Under the pieces are notes generated by a model that did not search any database, was not told the DNA's origin, and saw only the letters and a list, made by a program, of their open reading frames with translations. DNA of 64,000 nt from an uncultured Prevotellaceae bacterium (GTDB taxonomy: Bacteria; Bacteroidota; Bacteroidia; Bacteroidales; Muribaculaceae): contig CAMYCE010000001.1 of assembly GCA_947254205.1 (NCBI GenBank), positions 62,001 through 126,000 of the forward strand, written 5' to 3'. This document shows positions 8,628-17,017 of this stretch, piece after piece. The position numbers and the translations under genes were made by a program. The first letter of the stretch is position 1. Each line of letters starts with the position of its first letter.

Positions 8628-9626
8628 CTATGCTTTGCCGTTGCTCCCCAGCACATTGTTGATTTTGTGCATGTAGAGCTCGGTCATCAGGTCGCGAGCA
8701 GGACCACAATATTTGCGAGGGTCAAACTCGGCAGGTTTCTCGGCAAACACCTTGCGCACTGCTGCCGTGAAGGCCAAGCGGCTATCGCTGTCGATGTTGA
8801 TTTTGCACACGGCGCTCTTGGAGGCACGGCGCAACTGTTCTTCGGGAATGCCAACTGCATCGGGCAACTTGCCACCATTCTCGTTGATAATCTTCACATA
8901 TTCTTGTGGCACCGACGACGAGCCGTGCAACACAATGGGGAAGCCTGGCAATTTTTCCATGATGGCATCGAGCACATCAAAGGCCAGTGGGGGTGGAACA
9001 AGAAGGCCTGTTTTGGGGTCGCGGGTGCATTGCTCGGGCTTGAACTTATAGGCACCATGGCTTGTGCCAATTGAAATGGCCAATGAGTCAACGCCTGTTT
9101 TGCTGGTGAAGTCGATCACTTCCTCGGGCTTGGTGTAGTGAGACACTTCGCTGGCCACCTCGTCTTCAACGCCGGCAAGCACACCAAGTTCACCCTCAAC
9201 CGTCACGTCAAATTGGTGGGCATATTCCACTACCTTCTTGGTGAGGGCCACATTCTCGTCATAGGGCAACGACGAGCCATCGATCATCACACTCGAGAAG
9301 CCAAAGTCAACACAGCTCTTGCACAGCTCAAAGCTATCGCCATGGTCGAGATGGAGCACAATTTGGGGTTTCTCCCAACCCAACTCCTTGGCATACTCAA
9401 CTGCGCCCTGAGCCATGTAGCGCAGGAGAGTTTGGTTGGCATAGTTGCGTGCACCCTTTGATACTTGCAAAATAACAGGCGACTTGGTGGTAGAAGCTGC
9501 CTTGATAATTGCCTGAAGCTGCTCCATGTTGTTGAAATTGAATGCAGGAATTGCATATCCGCCTTCAATTGCCTTAGCAAACATCTCGCGAGTGTTGACG
9601 AGACCTAAATCCTTGTAATTTACCAT
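8628..9626 (-). CDS. fba: Class II fructose-bisphosphate aldolase
   Basis: Zinc-dependent glycolytic/gluconeogenic aldolase that cleaves fructose-1,6-bisphosphate to DHAP and glyceraldehyde-3-phosphate. 332 residues. Class II signatures are visible: an early strand ending AIPAFNFNN, zinc-ligand His and catalytic Asp in VLHLDHGD, EGELGVLAG, SIGTSHGAYKF, and FPIVLHGSS with a further zinc His. The gene is monocistronic with its own terminator, and a -7 element sits about 100 bases upstream. It belongs to the type with a long C-terminal region that is common in Bacteroidetes. Confidence 0.95.
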   Translation of the reverse strand: MVNYKDLGLVNTREMFAKAIEGGYAIPAFNFNNMEQLQAIIKAASTTKSPVILQVSKGARNYANQTLLRYMAQGAVEYAKELGWEKPQIVLHLDHGDSFELCKSCVDFGFSSVMIDGSSLPYDENVALTKKVVEYAHQFDVTVEGELGVLAGVEDEVASEVSHYTKPEEVIDFTSKTGVDSLAISIGTSHGAYKFKPEQCTRDPKTGLLVPPPLAFDVLDAIMEKLPGFPIVLHGSSSVPQEYVKIINENGGKLPDAVGIPEEQLRRASKSAVCKINIDSDSRLAFTAAVRKVFAEKPAEFDPRKYCGPARDLMTELYMHKINNVLGSNGKA

Positions 9627-9733
9627 TGTTATAGATTTTTATTTTGTAAAAAAACAATCTTTTTATTTACTCTCAAACTAAATTTCCCGTTGTGAATAAA
9701 ATTCACATTCGATCAATATCTTGAATTCACTCA

Positions 9734-9741
9734 CAAAGTTA
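9734..9741 (-). promoter_or_regulatory. Candidate -7 element for fba
   Basis: TAACTTTG on the minus strand, about 105 bases before the aldolase start. No clear -33 TTTG is seen at the right spacing, so this is tentative. The rest of the 9627-10008 gap holds only this element and the promoter facing the other way. Confidence 0.5.
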
Positions 9742-9860
9742 ACCATTTATCTTCACTTGTGGAAGTGGAGGAATGATAAAATTTATAAAAACACTCTTTG
9801 GCCGTTAAACCTTATTATAGAAGTGATGCAAAGTGAAAAAATAAAAAAACGGCAAAAAAA

Positions 9861-9893
9861 CTTGTTTTATTAGTTTTTTATTTGTTATCTTTG
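9861..9893 (+). promoter_or_regulatory. Promoter for the secreted protein at 10009
   Basis: CTTG (9861-9864), 21-base spacer, TATCTTTG (9886-9893). Transcription would start near 9898, leaving a leader of about 110 bases. Confidence 0.65.
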
Positions 9894-10008
9894 TTTGCTG
9901 TTAGACTTGTAGCTATGCACAAGAGGGAAATCTGGAGAGCATAGACCACACTTAGTGCTATGATTAAAAATATTATAAATTTATAAACATCTAACAAATC
10001 AATTGATT

Positions 10009-10680
10009 ATGAAATTCAAATCTTTACTCTTTGCTGCGCTTGCATTTGCAAGCATGAGCGCAATGGCAGATGTGTCGGCTACCGACTACTTCACCATTGA
10101 TGACATTAATGCAAAAGTAGGTGAAACAGTTACCGTTCCTGTTAAACTCGTCAACCCAACAGCCGACTATGCTGCTGTTCAATTTTTTGTGAAGCCTGCA
10201 ACTGCCAACGACTCTAAAGGCATCAAAACAGTGCTCGATGCAGGAAAGCCATGGTTGAACCCAACCGGCCGCTCTAATGCCGGAGAGAAAGTCACATGGG
10301 CTGGCAACGTGGTTGATGGTGAAATCATCAGAGCCGTAGGCGTGCAAATGAGCAACAAGACTTCTCTCACAAAATCGGACAAAGGCGATGCTGTAGTTGA
10401 ATTCAAGATTGAAATTCTCAAAGAAGGCACTTATAACTACGAAATCACCGACGGACACGCTTCGGACGGCAAGGGCACTGACCCCGACTTCCAGAAAAAG
10501 ACTTTCAAGGTAACAGCTACTGCAAGTGCTGTGAAAGATGTTACTACTGCCAAAGAAGTTGCTGGTGTGAAATACTACAACATTGCTGGTGTTGAAAGCG
10601 CACAACCATTTGATGGCATCAATGTTGTTGTAACCACCTACACCGATGGTAGCAAGACAACTACTAAGGTTGTGAAATAA
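10009..10680 (+). CDS. Secreted cohesin-like protein with shared C-terminal module
   Basis: 223 residues from ATG 10009; an upstream in-frame TTG at 10003 is less likely. A signal peptide (about 1-21, ending SAMA) precedes a beta-sandwich-like region (about 25-165). Its opening, a strand followed by DINAKVGETVTVPVKL, is reminiscent of cohesin or Ig-like surface domains. The last 49 residues (from VKDVTTAK to KVVK) share 28 of 49 positions with the end of the protein at 4177-5331. The gene stands alone with its own promoter and a long hairpin after the stop. No enzymatic motif was seen. Confidence 0.82.
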   Translation: MKFKSLLFAALAFASMSAMADVSATDYFTIDDINAKVGETVTVPVKLVNPTADYAAVQFFVKPATANDSKGIKTVLDAGKPWLNPTGRSNAGEKVTWAGNVVDGEIIRAVGVQMSNKTSLTKSDKGDAVVEFKIEILKEGTYNYEITDGHASDGKGTDPDFQKKTFKVTATASAVKDVTTAKEVAGVKYYNIAGVESAQPFDGINVVVTTYTDGSKTTTKVVK

Positions 10681-10727
10681 CAGAAAAACAACATGAGTGC
10701 CCCCGTGGCACTTCGCAAAACCCCATA

Positions 10728-10764
10728 AACAAGGAGTTTGAGCCATGCGCTCAAGCTCCTTGTT
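10728..10764 (+). terminator. Long hairpin after the 10009 gene
   Basis: A 16-bp stem with one G-T pair (10728-10743 with 10749-10764, arms AACAAGGAG... and ...CTCCTTGTT) has a 5-base loop and begins 47 bases after the stop. The stem is strong but no T tract follows, so it may stabilise the 3' end rather than act as a standard terminator. Confidence 0.55.
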
Positions 10765-10883
10765 GCATAACCGCCACACACACGCCTATCACCCCCAACT
10801 TCAATCGGCAGGAGGAGGGAGTGGGAGTGGAGTTGCTAAACAACAAAAAACAATGACCATGGGCAGGAAGCACACGATTGGGG

Positions 10884-10914
10884 TGTGAAAAATGATGGAT
10901 AATGCTTATATTTG
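10884..10914 (+). promoter_or_regulatory. Promoter for speA
   Basis: TGTG (10884-10887, one change from TTTG), 19-base spacer, TATATTTG (10907-10914). The predicted start near 10919 leaves a leader of about 58 bases to the proposed ATC start at 10977. Confidence 0.65.
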
Positions 10915-10976
10915 CAGTAGATTTAGATAAATTTCTTGTTTAACCCTTTTTAAATTCTACGACTACGACAACAAGT

Positions 10977-12887
10977 ATCAACAAATGGCGCATCGAAGAT
11001 AGTGCCGAGCTCTATAACATCAATGGTTGGGGATTGAAATATTTTTCGATCAACGACGAGGGACATGTGACCGTGACGCCCAAGCAAAGTTGTGTGGGAG
11101 TTGACTTGGTTGAAGTGATGGACGAGTTGCACGCTCGCAACATCACAGCCCCCATCTTGCTGCGTTTTCCCGACATTCTTGACAATCGCATCGAGAAACT
11201 CTCAAGTTGCTTCAAGAAGGCCGCCAAGGAATATGACTACAAGGCCGAAAACTTTGTAATCTACCCCATCAAGGTGAATCAAATGCGCCAAGTGGTCGAG
11301 GAAATCGTGATTCACGGCAAGAAATTCAAAATTGGCCTGGAGGCCGGCTCTAAACCCGAGTTGCACGCTGTGCTTGCCATCAACATGGGCGACATCAGCG
11401 ACAACTCGCTCATCATTTGCAACGGCTACAAAGACGAGGGCTACATCGAGCTTGCCTTGCTTGCCCAAAAGATGGGTCGTCGCATTTTTCTTGTAGTTGA
11501 GAAACTCAATGAGCTATTGCTCATTGCCCAAGTGGCGAGCCGGCTGGGCATCAAGCCCAACATTGGCATTCGCATCAAGCTCTCGAGCAGTGGCAGTGGC
11601 AAGTGGGAGGAAAGTGGCGGTGACCGTAGCAAGTTTGGCCTCAACACAAGCGAACTTTTCTCGGCTCTCGACTTCTTGAAAGAGAACAAAATGACCGATT
11701 GCCTCAAGCTCATTCATTTTCACTTGGGCAGTCAAATCACCAAAATACGCCGCATCAAGAATGCCCTGCGCGAGGCTTCACAATTCTATGTGCAACTCTC
11801 GGCCATGGGCTTCAACATCGACTTTGTGGACATTGGTGGTGGCCTGGGCGTTGACTACGACGGTAGTCGCAACAGTGCCAGCAGCTACTCGATGAACTAT
11901 TCGATTCAAGAATATGTGAACGATGCTGTCTACACCTTTGTCGATGCTTGCGACAAGCACGCCATCAAGCACCCCAACATCATCAACGAGAGTGGTCGCA
12001 GCCTCACTGCCCATCACTCGGTGCTGGTGGTAGAGGTGCTCGAAAAAGCTGGTTTGCCACAGTGGGACGACGAAATCGACAAAGTGAGCGAAGACGACAA
12101 CGAGTTGGTGAAAGACATGTTTGAAATATGGGACAAAATCAACAAAGCTCGCTTGCTCGAAGACTGGCACGATGCCCTGCAAATACGCGAAGAGGCACTC
12201 GACCGCTTCAGCCTTGGCATGCTCGACCTGCGCACCCGTGCCATGATCGAAAAGCTCTTTTGGTCGATTGCCCGCGAGGTCAATGCCATTGCCAGCGAAT
12301 TGCGTCATGCCCCCGACGAGTTGCGGGGTGTGAGCAAGATGCTCCCCGAAAAATACTTTTGCAACTTCTCGCTATTCCAGTCCTTGCCCGATAGCTGGGC
12401 AATCGACCAAGTTTTTCCTGTGATGCCCATTGATCGACTCAACGAGTACCCCTCGCGCATGGCCACGATTCAAGACATCACCTGCGACAGCGATGGCAAA
12501 ATCACCAATTTCACCTCGCCCACCGGCATCACCCATGCCCTGCCTGTACACCGCCTGCGCGAGAGCGAACGCTACTACATGGGTGTGTTTCTTGTGGGTG
12601 CCTACCAAGAGATTTTGGGCGACATGCACAACCTGTTTGGCGACACCAACGCCGTGCACATCAACGTGTTTAAAGACCACTATGAAATCGACCAAGTGAT
12701 TGATGGCGAAACAGTGGCCGAGGTGCTCGAATATGTGCAATTCAACTCCAAGCAACTGGTGCGCAACGTTGAGTCGTGGGTAACCGAGTCGATACGCACC
12801 GGCAAAATCACCAGCGACGAGGGCAACGAGTTTGTGCGCAACTATCGTTCGGGCCTGTATGGCTACACCTATTTAGAGCAAGAATAA
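10977..12887 (+). CDS. speA: Biosynthetic arginine decarboxylase, start codon unusual
   Basis: PLP-dependent decarboxylase of arginine to agmatine, the first step of the agmatine route to putrescine and spermidine. The barrel domain has the PLP-lysine motif YPIKVNQ, followed by GLEAGSKPEL, HFHLGSQ and the glycine loop DIGGGLGVDYDG. The C-terminal half has LFQSLPDSWAIDQ and ends YGYTYLEQE. The start is a problem. Conserved N-terminal residues KWRIEDSAELYNINGWG are encoded upstream of the first usable start (TTG 11034), yet there is no ATG, GTG or TTG in frame back to the stop at 10941. ATC at 10977 would give MNKWRIEDS, matching the family start as I remember it (MRKWRIEDS), and a 636-residue protein. 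truA follows after 13 bases. Confidence 0.9.
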   Translation: MNKWRIEDSAELYNINGWGLKYFSINDEGHVTVTPKQSCVGVDLVEVMDELHARNITAPILLRFPDILDNRIEKLSSCFKKAAKEYDYKAENFVIYPIKVNQMRQVVEEIVIHGKKFKIGLEAGSKPELHAVLAINMGDISDNSLIICNGYKDEGYIELALLAQKMGRRIFLVVEKLNELLLIAQVASRLGIKPNIGIRIKLSSSGSGKWEESGGDRSKFGLNTSELFSALDFLKENKMTDCLKLIHFHLGSQITKIRRIKNALREASQFYVQLSAMGFNIDFVDIGGGLGVDYDGSRNSASSYSMNYSIQEYVNDAVYTFVDACDKHAIKHPNIINESGRSLTAHHSVLVVEVLEKAGLPQWDDEIDKVSEDDNELVKDMFEIWDKINKARLLEDWHDALQIREEALDRFSLGMLDLRTRAMIEKLFWSIAREVNAIASELRHAPDELRGVSKMLPEKYFCNFSLFQSLPDSWAIDQVFPVMPIDRLNEYPSRMATIQDITCDSDGKITNFTSPTGITHALPVHRLRESERYYMGVFLVGAYQEILGDMHNLFGDTNAVHINVFKDHYEIDQVIDGETVAEVLEYVQFNSKQLVRNVESWVTESIRTGKITSDEGNEFVRNYRSGLYGYTYLEQE

Positions 12888-12900
12888 CACAACTCCAAGC

Positions 12901-13668
12901 ATGGCACGCTATTTCATGACACTGAGCTATGATGGCACCCCCTTTCATGGGTGGCAAATTCAGCCTCACGACAACTCGGTGCAAGAAACCATCGAGAAAG
13001 CTCTTGCCGTGCTCTTGCACACCCCCACCACCATCACGGGAGCAGGGCGCACCGACACAGGCGTGAATGCTGCCATGATGGTGGCTCACTTCGACACTGC
13101 CAAACCGCTCAACCCACAAGAGTTGCACAACCTGTTGCGCAGCCTCAATGCCATGGTGGGGCGAGCCATAGCCATCTATGGCATTGTGCCAGTGGCTCCC
13201 GATGCTCATGCACGATTTGATGCCACAAGCCGCACCTATAAATATTTTGTGCACACTCGCAAGTCGCCATTCCTCAACAGTTATAGCTGGCATTGCCACT
13301 ACAAGCTCAACTTTGAGCGCATGAACGAAGCAGCCTCAAGGCTCAAGGAGTTTACCGACTTCACCTCATTCAGCAAGTTGCACACCGACGTGAAAACCAA
13401 CAATTGCCGCATCGACCATGCCCTGTGGACTCGCGAGGGCGAGAGCTGGGTGTTCACCATCACTGCCGATCGCTTTTTGCGCAACATGGTGCGCGCCATT
13501 GTGGGCACATTGGTTGATGTGGGCACGGGCAAAATCACAGTAGAGCAATTTTGCGAAATCATCGAGAAACGCGACCGATGCTTGGCAGGCCAGTCAATGC
13601 CCGGCCATGCACTGTTTTTGTGGAACGTTACCTACCCCTACCCCATCACGCAGGTTCAAGAAAACTAA
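12901..13668 (+). CDS. truA: tRNA pseudouridine(38-40) synthase
   Basis: Converts uridines 38-40 of the tRNA anticodon arm to pseudouridine. 255 residues, a typical length. The early strand MTLSYDGTPFHGWQ is characteristic, and the catalytic Asp lies in GRTDTGVNA, the RxDxGV motif. RTYKYFVHT and RFLRNMVRAIVGTL mark the C-terminal half. The start ATG is 13 bases after the speA stop, so the two are probably one transcript. A bulged hairpin with T6 follows downstream. Confidence 0.95.
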   Translation: MARYFMTLSYDGTPFHGWQIQPHDNSVQETIEKALAVLLHTPTTITGAGRTDTGVNAAMMVAHFDTAKPLNPQELHNLLRSLNAMVGRAIAIYGIVPVAPDAHARFDATSRTYKYFVHTRKSPFLNSYSWHCHYKLNFERMNEAASRLKEFTDFTSFSKLHTDVKTNNCRIDHALWTREGESWVFTITADRFLRNMVRAIVGTLVDVGTGKITVEQFCEIIEKRDRCLAGQSMPGHALFLWNVTYPYPITQVQEN

Positions 13669-13723
13669 AGGCACAAAAAAACGCCCGATTGGCGATTCAC
13701 ATCGACAAGTTGAGCGTTCTTTT

Positions 13724-13760
13724 AGATTAACTACTAAGAAGTGGTTTCCTAATCTTTTTT
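13724..13760 (+). terminator. Probable terminator of speA-truA
   Basis: Outer arms AGATTA/TAATCT and inner arms ACTAC/GTGGT (one G-T pair), with a bulge between them on the 3' side, are followed by six T. It lies 56 bases past truA. Confidence 0.55.
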
Positions 13761-13913
13761 AACTAATAACTAATTCACTTTTAAATTCCAGTAGCCACTG
13801 TTAGGAGGCTCTGTAATTTCTACATTGCAAAGGTAGGGCACAGTCGCCAACCCGACAATCACTCATTTTAGGTATTTTGGAGATATTTTATAGCCATATA
13901 TAATGGTTTTTAC

Positions 13914-13921
13914 TATATTTG
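13914..13921 (+). promoter_or_regulatory. -7 element for the TraB/GumN gene
   Basis: TATATTTG ends 26 bases before the ATG at 13948. No good -33 match is visible. Confidence 0.55.
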
Positions 13922-13947
13922 TCTCATAGATAAATAAAAAATTAATC

Positions 13948-14829
13948 ATGAAGAAATTTTTTCTACTACTCATTATTGGCCTTGTGGCCAGCAGTGCAGG
14001 CGCGCAACTATTGTGGAAAGTGACTGGAGACAAGCTGGCAAAACCCAGCTATCTCTTTGGCACCTATCACCTCATTTCGGGCAACTTCATCGACAGTGTG
14101 GCACAATTGCCTCGTGTGATACAAGACGTTGATGCAGTGTGGGTTGAAATTGAGGCCGACAGCATGAAAAATGCCAATTCCCTTGCCAAGTCGGCCCAAA
14201 TGTTGCAAGCACCGCAAGACAGCACTCTCGACAAGTTGCTCAAGGGCGAAGACTTCAAGGTAGTGCAACAAGTCATCGACAAGCACTTTGGCATTTTGGG
14301 CGTGGGCATCGAGCCTTTCTTGCAACTCAAGCCTGCTGCAATCGCCAATCAGCTCGTCATGATTCAAGCTGCCCAAATCTTGCAGAACATCGACACCGGC
14401 AACCTGCTCGATGGGGCTGTGCAACGCCGAGTGAATGAGTTGGGCAAACCAGCTCACAGCCTCGAAACCACCGACTTTCAAATCAATCTGTTCTTTGGCT
14501 CACCGCTCGCCAAGCAAGCCACCGATCTGCTCGAAATGTGCAAAGCCGATGACCACATGAGCGAAGCTCTCACAAGCATGACTCGTGCCTATCAAGAGCA
14601 AAACCTCAAGAAGTTGCTCGAAATCATGCAAGACCCTGCCATTAGTGGCAACAAAGACGACTTGAAAGCACTCATCTTTGACCGCAACCGCAACTGGGTG
14701 AAAAAACTGGTGCCTGTGATGGAGCAACAAAGCGTGCTGGTGGCTGTGGGCGCAGGACACTTGCCCATGGGTGAGGGACTCATCGAGCTATTGCGCCAAG
14801 CCGGCTACACCGTTGAGCCTGTGAAATAA
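13948..14829 (+). CDS. TraB/GumN family protein, exported
   Basis: 293 residues with a signal peptide (about 1-20, ending SAGA). The family hallmark GTYHL follows early (about residue 38). The C-terminal motif GAGHLPMGEGLIELL, with GYTVEPV after it, is also typical. TraB/GumN proteins are proposed to be metal-dependent proteases of the Tiki superfamily; the conserved His and Glu are compatible, but activity here is inference. The gene is monocistronic, between its own -7 element and a strong terminator. Confidence 0.88.
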   Translation: MKKFFLLLIIGLVASSAGAQLLWKVTGDKLAKPSYLFGTYHLISGNFIDSVAQLPRVIQDVDAVWVEIEADSMKNANSLAKSAQMLQAPQDSTLDKLLKGEDFKVVQQVIDKHFGILGVGIEPFLQLKPAAIANQLVMIQAAQILQNIDTGNLLDGAVQRRVNELGKPAHSLETTDFQINLFFGSPLAKQATDLLEMCKADDHMSEALTSMTRAYQEQNLKKLLEIMQDPAISGNKDDLKALIFDRNRNWVKKLVPVMEQQSVLVAVGAGHLPMGEGLIELLRQAGYTVEPVK

Positions 14830-14887
14830 TCAATCGACTACAAGTACACTCCTCTTTTAGGGCTGTGCACATCAAGTGACAAAATGA

Positions 14888-14925
14888 AGGGAGAGATGCT
14901 ATCGAAGCACCTCTCCCTGTTTTCT
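14888..14925 (+). terminator. Terminator of the TraB/GumN gene
   Basis: Stem AGGGAGAG/CTCTCCCT (14888-14895, 14911-14918), one A-C mismatch, inner stem TGCT/AGCA, then GTTTTCTT. It lies between convergent genes, about 60 bases after the TraB stop. Confidence 0.85.
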
Positions 14926-14966
14926 TAACTTAACAACCAATAATCAGAACTTGCTGACAGATTGAA

Positions 14967-15401
14967 TTATTGAATTTCAATCACCTTGGTTTCTTTTTTC
15001 AACTCTTGTGCCGATTTCTTGGGCAGCACCACATTGAGCACTCCATTGTCGACCGATGCTGTGATTTTTTCGGCATCAACGTCTTCGGGCAAGAGCAAAG
15101 TTTGGTGGAACTTGGTGTAAGAGAACTCACGGCGCAGGTATTGTCCTTTTTTCTTGTCATCGCCTTCTTGAGTTTCCACCTTTTTTTCGAGGTCAACCAC
15201 AAGGTTCTCATCTTCATCGAGGCTCACCTTGAAATCTTCTTTAGTCATGCCGGGAGCCGCCAGTTCAACAACATATTCACTATCGCGCTCTATCACGTTG
15301 ATAGCAGGAGCTGTGGCATTGGGTTTGGGCAAAAAATCGGTGTCAAAGAAATCGTTGAACACATCGGGCAACCAATTTGAATTTCTACGAGCTAATAACA
15401 T
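14967..15401 (-). CDS. Small heat-shock protein, Hsp20/alpha-crystallin
   Basis: 144-residue ATP-independent holdase chaperone that binds unfolding proteins. The N-terminal arm (LPDVFNDFFDTDF) precedes the alpha-crystallin domain (about 35-135), which includes VELAAPGMTKEDFKV and the end-of-domain motif DNGVLNVVLPK. The C-terminal IEIQ resembles the IxI/V oligomerisation tail. Unusually for this phylum a perfect AGGAGG stands eight bases before the ATG. A 17-bp perfect palindrome lies about 135 bases upstream. Synthesis is presumably stress-controlled, but no classical sigma-32 or CIRCE site was recognised. Confidence 0.94.
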   Translation of the reverse strand: MLLARRNSNWLPDVFNDFFDTDFLPKPNATAPAINVIERDSEYVVELAAPGMTKEDFKVSLDEDENLVVDLEKKVETQEGDDKKKGQYLRREFSYTKFHQTLLLPEDVDAEKITASVDNGVLNVVLPKKSAQELKKETKVIEIQ

Positions 15402-15409
15402 AACTTAAT

Positions 15410-15415
15410 CCTCCT
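15410..15415 (-). promoter_or_regulatory. Strong Shine-Dalgarno site of hsp20
   Basis: AGGAGG on the minus strand, spaced eight bases from the ATG. Other starts examined in this window show A-rich leaders rather than such a site, so this one stands out. Confidence 0.75.
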
Positions 15416-15533
15416 ATAATTAAAACAATTAAACAATCTTTTTACTCAATATCGGGCTTCACCGGCTGAAGCTCACCCCTTAATCATGCAAATTGCGAGC
15501 CAACAAGAATTTTTATAGCACAAAGCACAATAG

Positions 15534-15550
15534 TGCGACAAAATGTCGCA
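15534..15550. promoter_or_regulatory. Perfect 17-bp palindrome between divergent genes
   Basis: TGCGACA-AAA-TGTCGCA: two 7-base arms around AAA. It lies 133 bases from the hsp20 start on one side and 141 from the DUF3078 start on the other. A degenerate relative (GCGAC...TTGTCAC) is seen about 45-50 bases to the right. The form is that of a dimeric regulator operator; the regulator is unknown. Confidence 0.5.
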
Positions 15551-15674
15551 TATCATGACTATATTAAACAAAATTACTTGCACATAGCGACTATTTGTCA
15601 CATTTTTCCACCAAACTATAATAGAGCAACAAAACAAGAGGAAACTAAAGTTAGGCTTGAAATAGAAAATTGGC

Positions 15675-15682
15675 TAACTTTG
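15675..15682 (+). promoter_or_regulatory. -7 element just before the DUF3078 start
   Basis: TAACTTTG followed by CAATTGAA and then ATG 15691. Transcription would start only a few bases before the start codon. The -33 position is poorly matched. Confidence 0.5.
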
Positions 15683-15690
15683 CAATTGAA

Positions 15691-16998
15691 ATGAAAAAAC
15701 ATCTATACACCATAGTCGCATTGTGCTCGATAGCCACAATGGCACAAGCACAAGCTCCCACGGGCATGGCACAGCCACGCCTAAGACTCACACAAGTGGC
15801 CACCCCTCAACTGGGCAATAGCCACACTATCGACCTCGACACGGTGGAGCTCAAGCCCAGCACACTATTCATGCCTCTTGTGTTTAGCCATCAACAAGGT
15901 CAAAAAGCCGATTTTGATGAGATCAAGGAACATGGCCAGCAAGACTACACAAGCCAGTGGATCGACGACGCCATTGCCAGCCATGAGCACGTTGATGCCA
16001 CACGCTATCGCGCCATGGTGACCCATCCACAAGTCACCGAATACAACATCAACACACTGCCTGTGCCCCCAAAAGAACATGTGGTGACACCCGACCCTGC
16101 CAAAAATCGCCTGTCGGTGAGCACGGCACAAGTTGAAACTCCTGCAGCCATCGACCCCATTATCGAGCGTGGCGAAACACGAGTGCTCAACTGGTTGCAC
16201 ACGGCAGAAGCATCGCTCCACTTCACTCAAGCCTACATCAGCCAAAACTGGTATCAGGGCGGAGAAAACAACATCAATGTGCTGGGCGACTTCAGGTGGA
16301 CAGTGGCACTCAATCAAAAGTTGCACCCCAACTACCTGTTTGAAAACGACTTGCACTACAAGTTGGGAGTAATGACTGCCCACAGCGACACCTTGCGCAA
16401 CTATGCTATCAACGAAGACAACTTCTTGTTGAGCAGCAAGTTTGGCTACAAAGCCATCAAAAATTGGTATTACTCGGCCACATTGCTGTTTAAAACACAG
16501 TTTTTCAATGCCTATAAATCAAATTCCAACAAGCTCACGGCTTCATTCCTCTCGCCGGGCGAACTCAACCTGGGTCTTGGTATGACCTATAACTACAAAG
16601 ACAAAGAAGAATTTAAGGTTTTAAGCCTGTCGATTGCCCCACTATCCTACAACATGAAGATGTGTCGCGACATCACCAAGCTCGATCCCACCACATTTGG
16701 CATCAAAACTGGCCAACACACACGACACACCTTTGGTAGCAATCTTGAGTGCAAATTCTTGTGGAAAATGAGTGCCAATATTTCATGGAACACACGATTC
16801 TATGTGTTCACCAACTATGAGTATGCTCAAGGCGACTGGGAAAACACACTCGATTTCTCGATCACGCGCCACCTCAACACCCAAATCTACACCCATCTGC
16901 GCTACGACAAGTCGCGCCCACGCCACGACGATTGGAAATACTGGCAATTTAAAGAAATTTTGAGTTTTGGACTCACCTATAAGTTCTCAACCAATTAA
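15691..16998 (+). CDS. DUF3078 family outer-membrane-like protein
   Basis: 435 residues from ATG 15691 (MKKHLYTIV); an in-frame TTG at 15670 would lie upstream of the -7 element and is rejected. A signal peptide (about 1-21, ending AQA) is followed by a low-complexity linker (to about 165). The DUF3078-type C-terminal region then begins with SQNWYQGGENNINVLGDF and continues as alternating amphipathic strands, ending TYKFSTN. An outer-membrane beta-barrel is plausible because the strands alternate and the final residues suit barrel assembly. Function is unknown. Two further exported proteins follow, 19 bases away and then overlapping. Confidence 0.85.
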   Translation: MKKHLYTIVALCSIATMAQAQAPTGMAQPRLRLTQVATPQLGNSHTIDLDTVELKPSTLFMPLVFSHQQGQKADFDEIKEHGQQDYTSQWIDDAIASHEHVDATRYRAMVTHPQVTEYNINTLPVPPKEHVVTPDPAKNRLSVSTAQVETPAAIDPIIERGETRVLNWLHTAEASLHFTQAYISQNWYQGGENNINVLGDFRWTVALNQKLHPNYLFENDLHYKLGVMTAHSDTLRNYAINEDNFLLSSKFGYKAIKNWYYSATLLFKTQFFNAYKSNSNKLTASFLSPGELNLGLGMTYNYKDKEEFKVLSLSIAPLSYNMKMCRDITKLDPTTFGIKTGQHTRHTFGSNLECKFLWKMSANISWNTRFYVFTNYEYAQGDWENTLDFSITRHLNTQIYTHLRYDKSRPRHDDWKYWQFKEILSFGLTYKFSTN

Positions 16999-17017
16999 GA
17001 AATCACCCATCACCACG

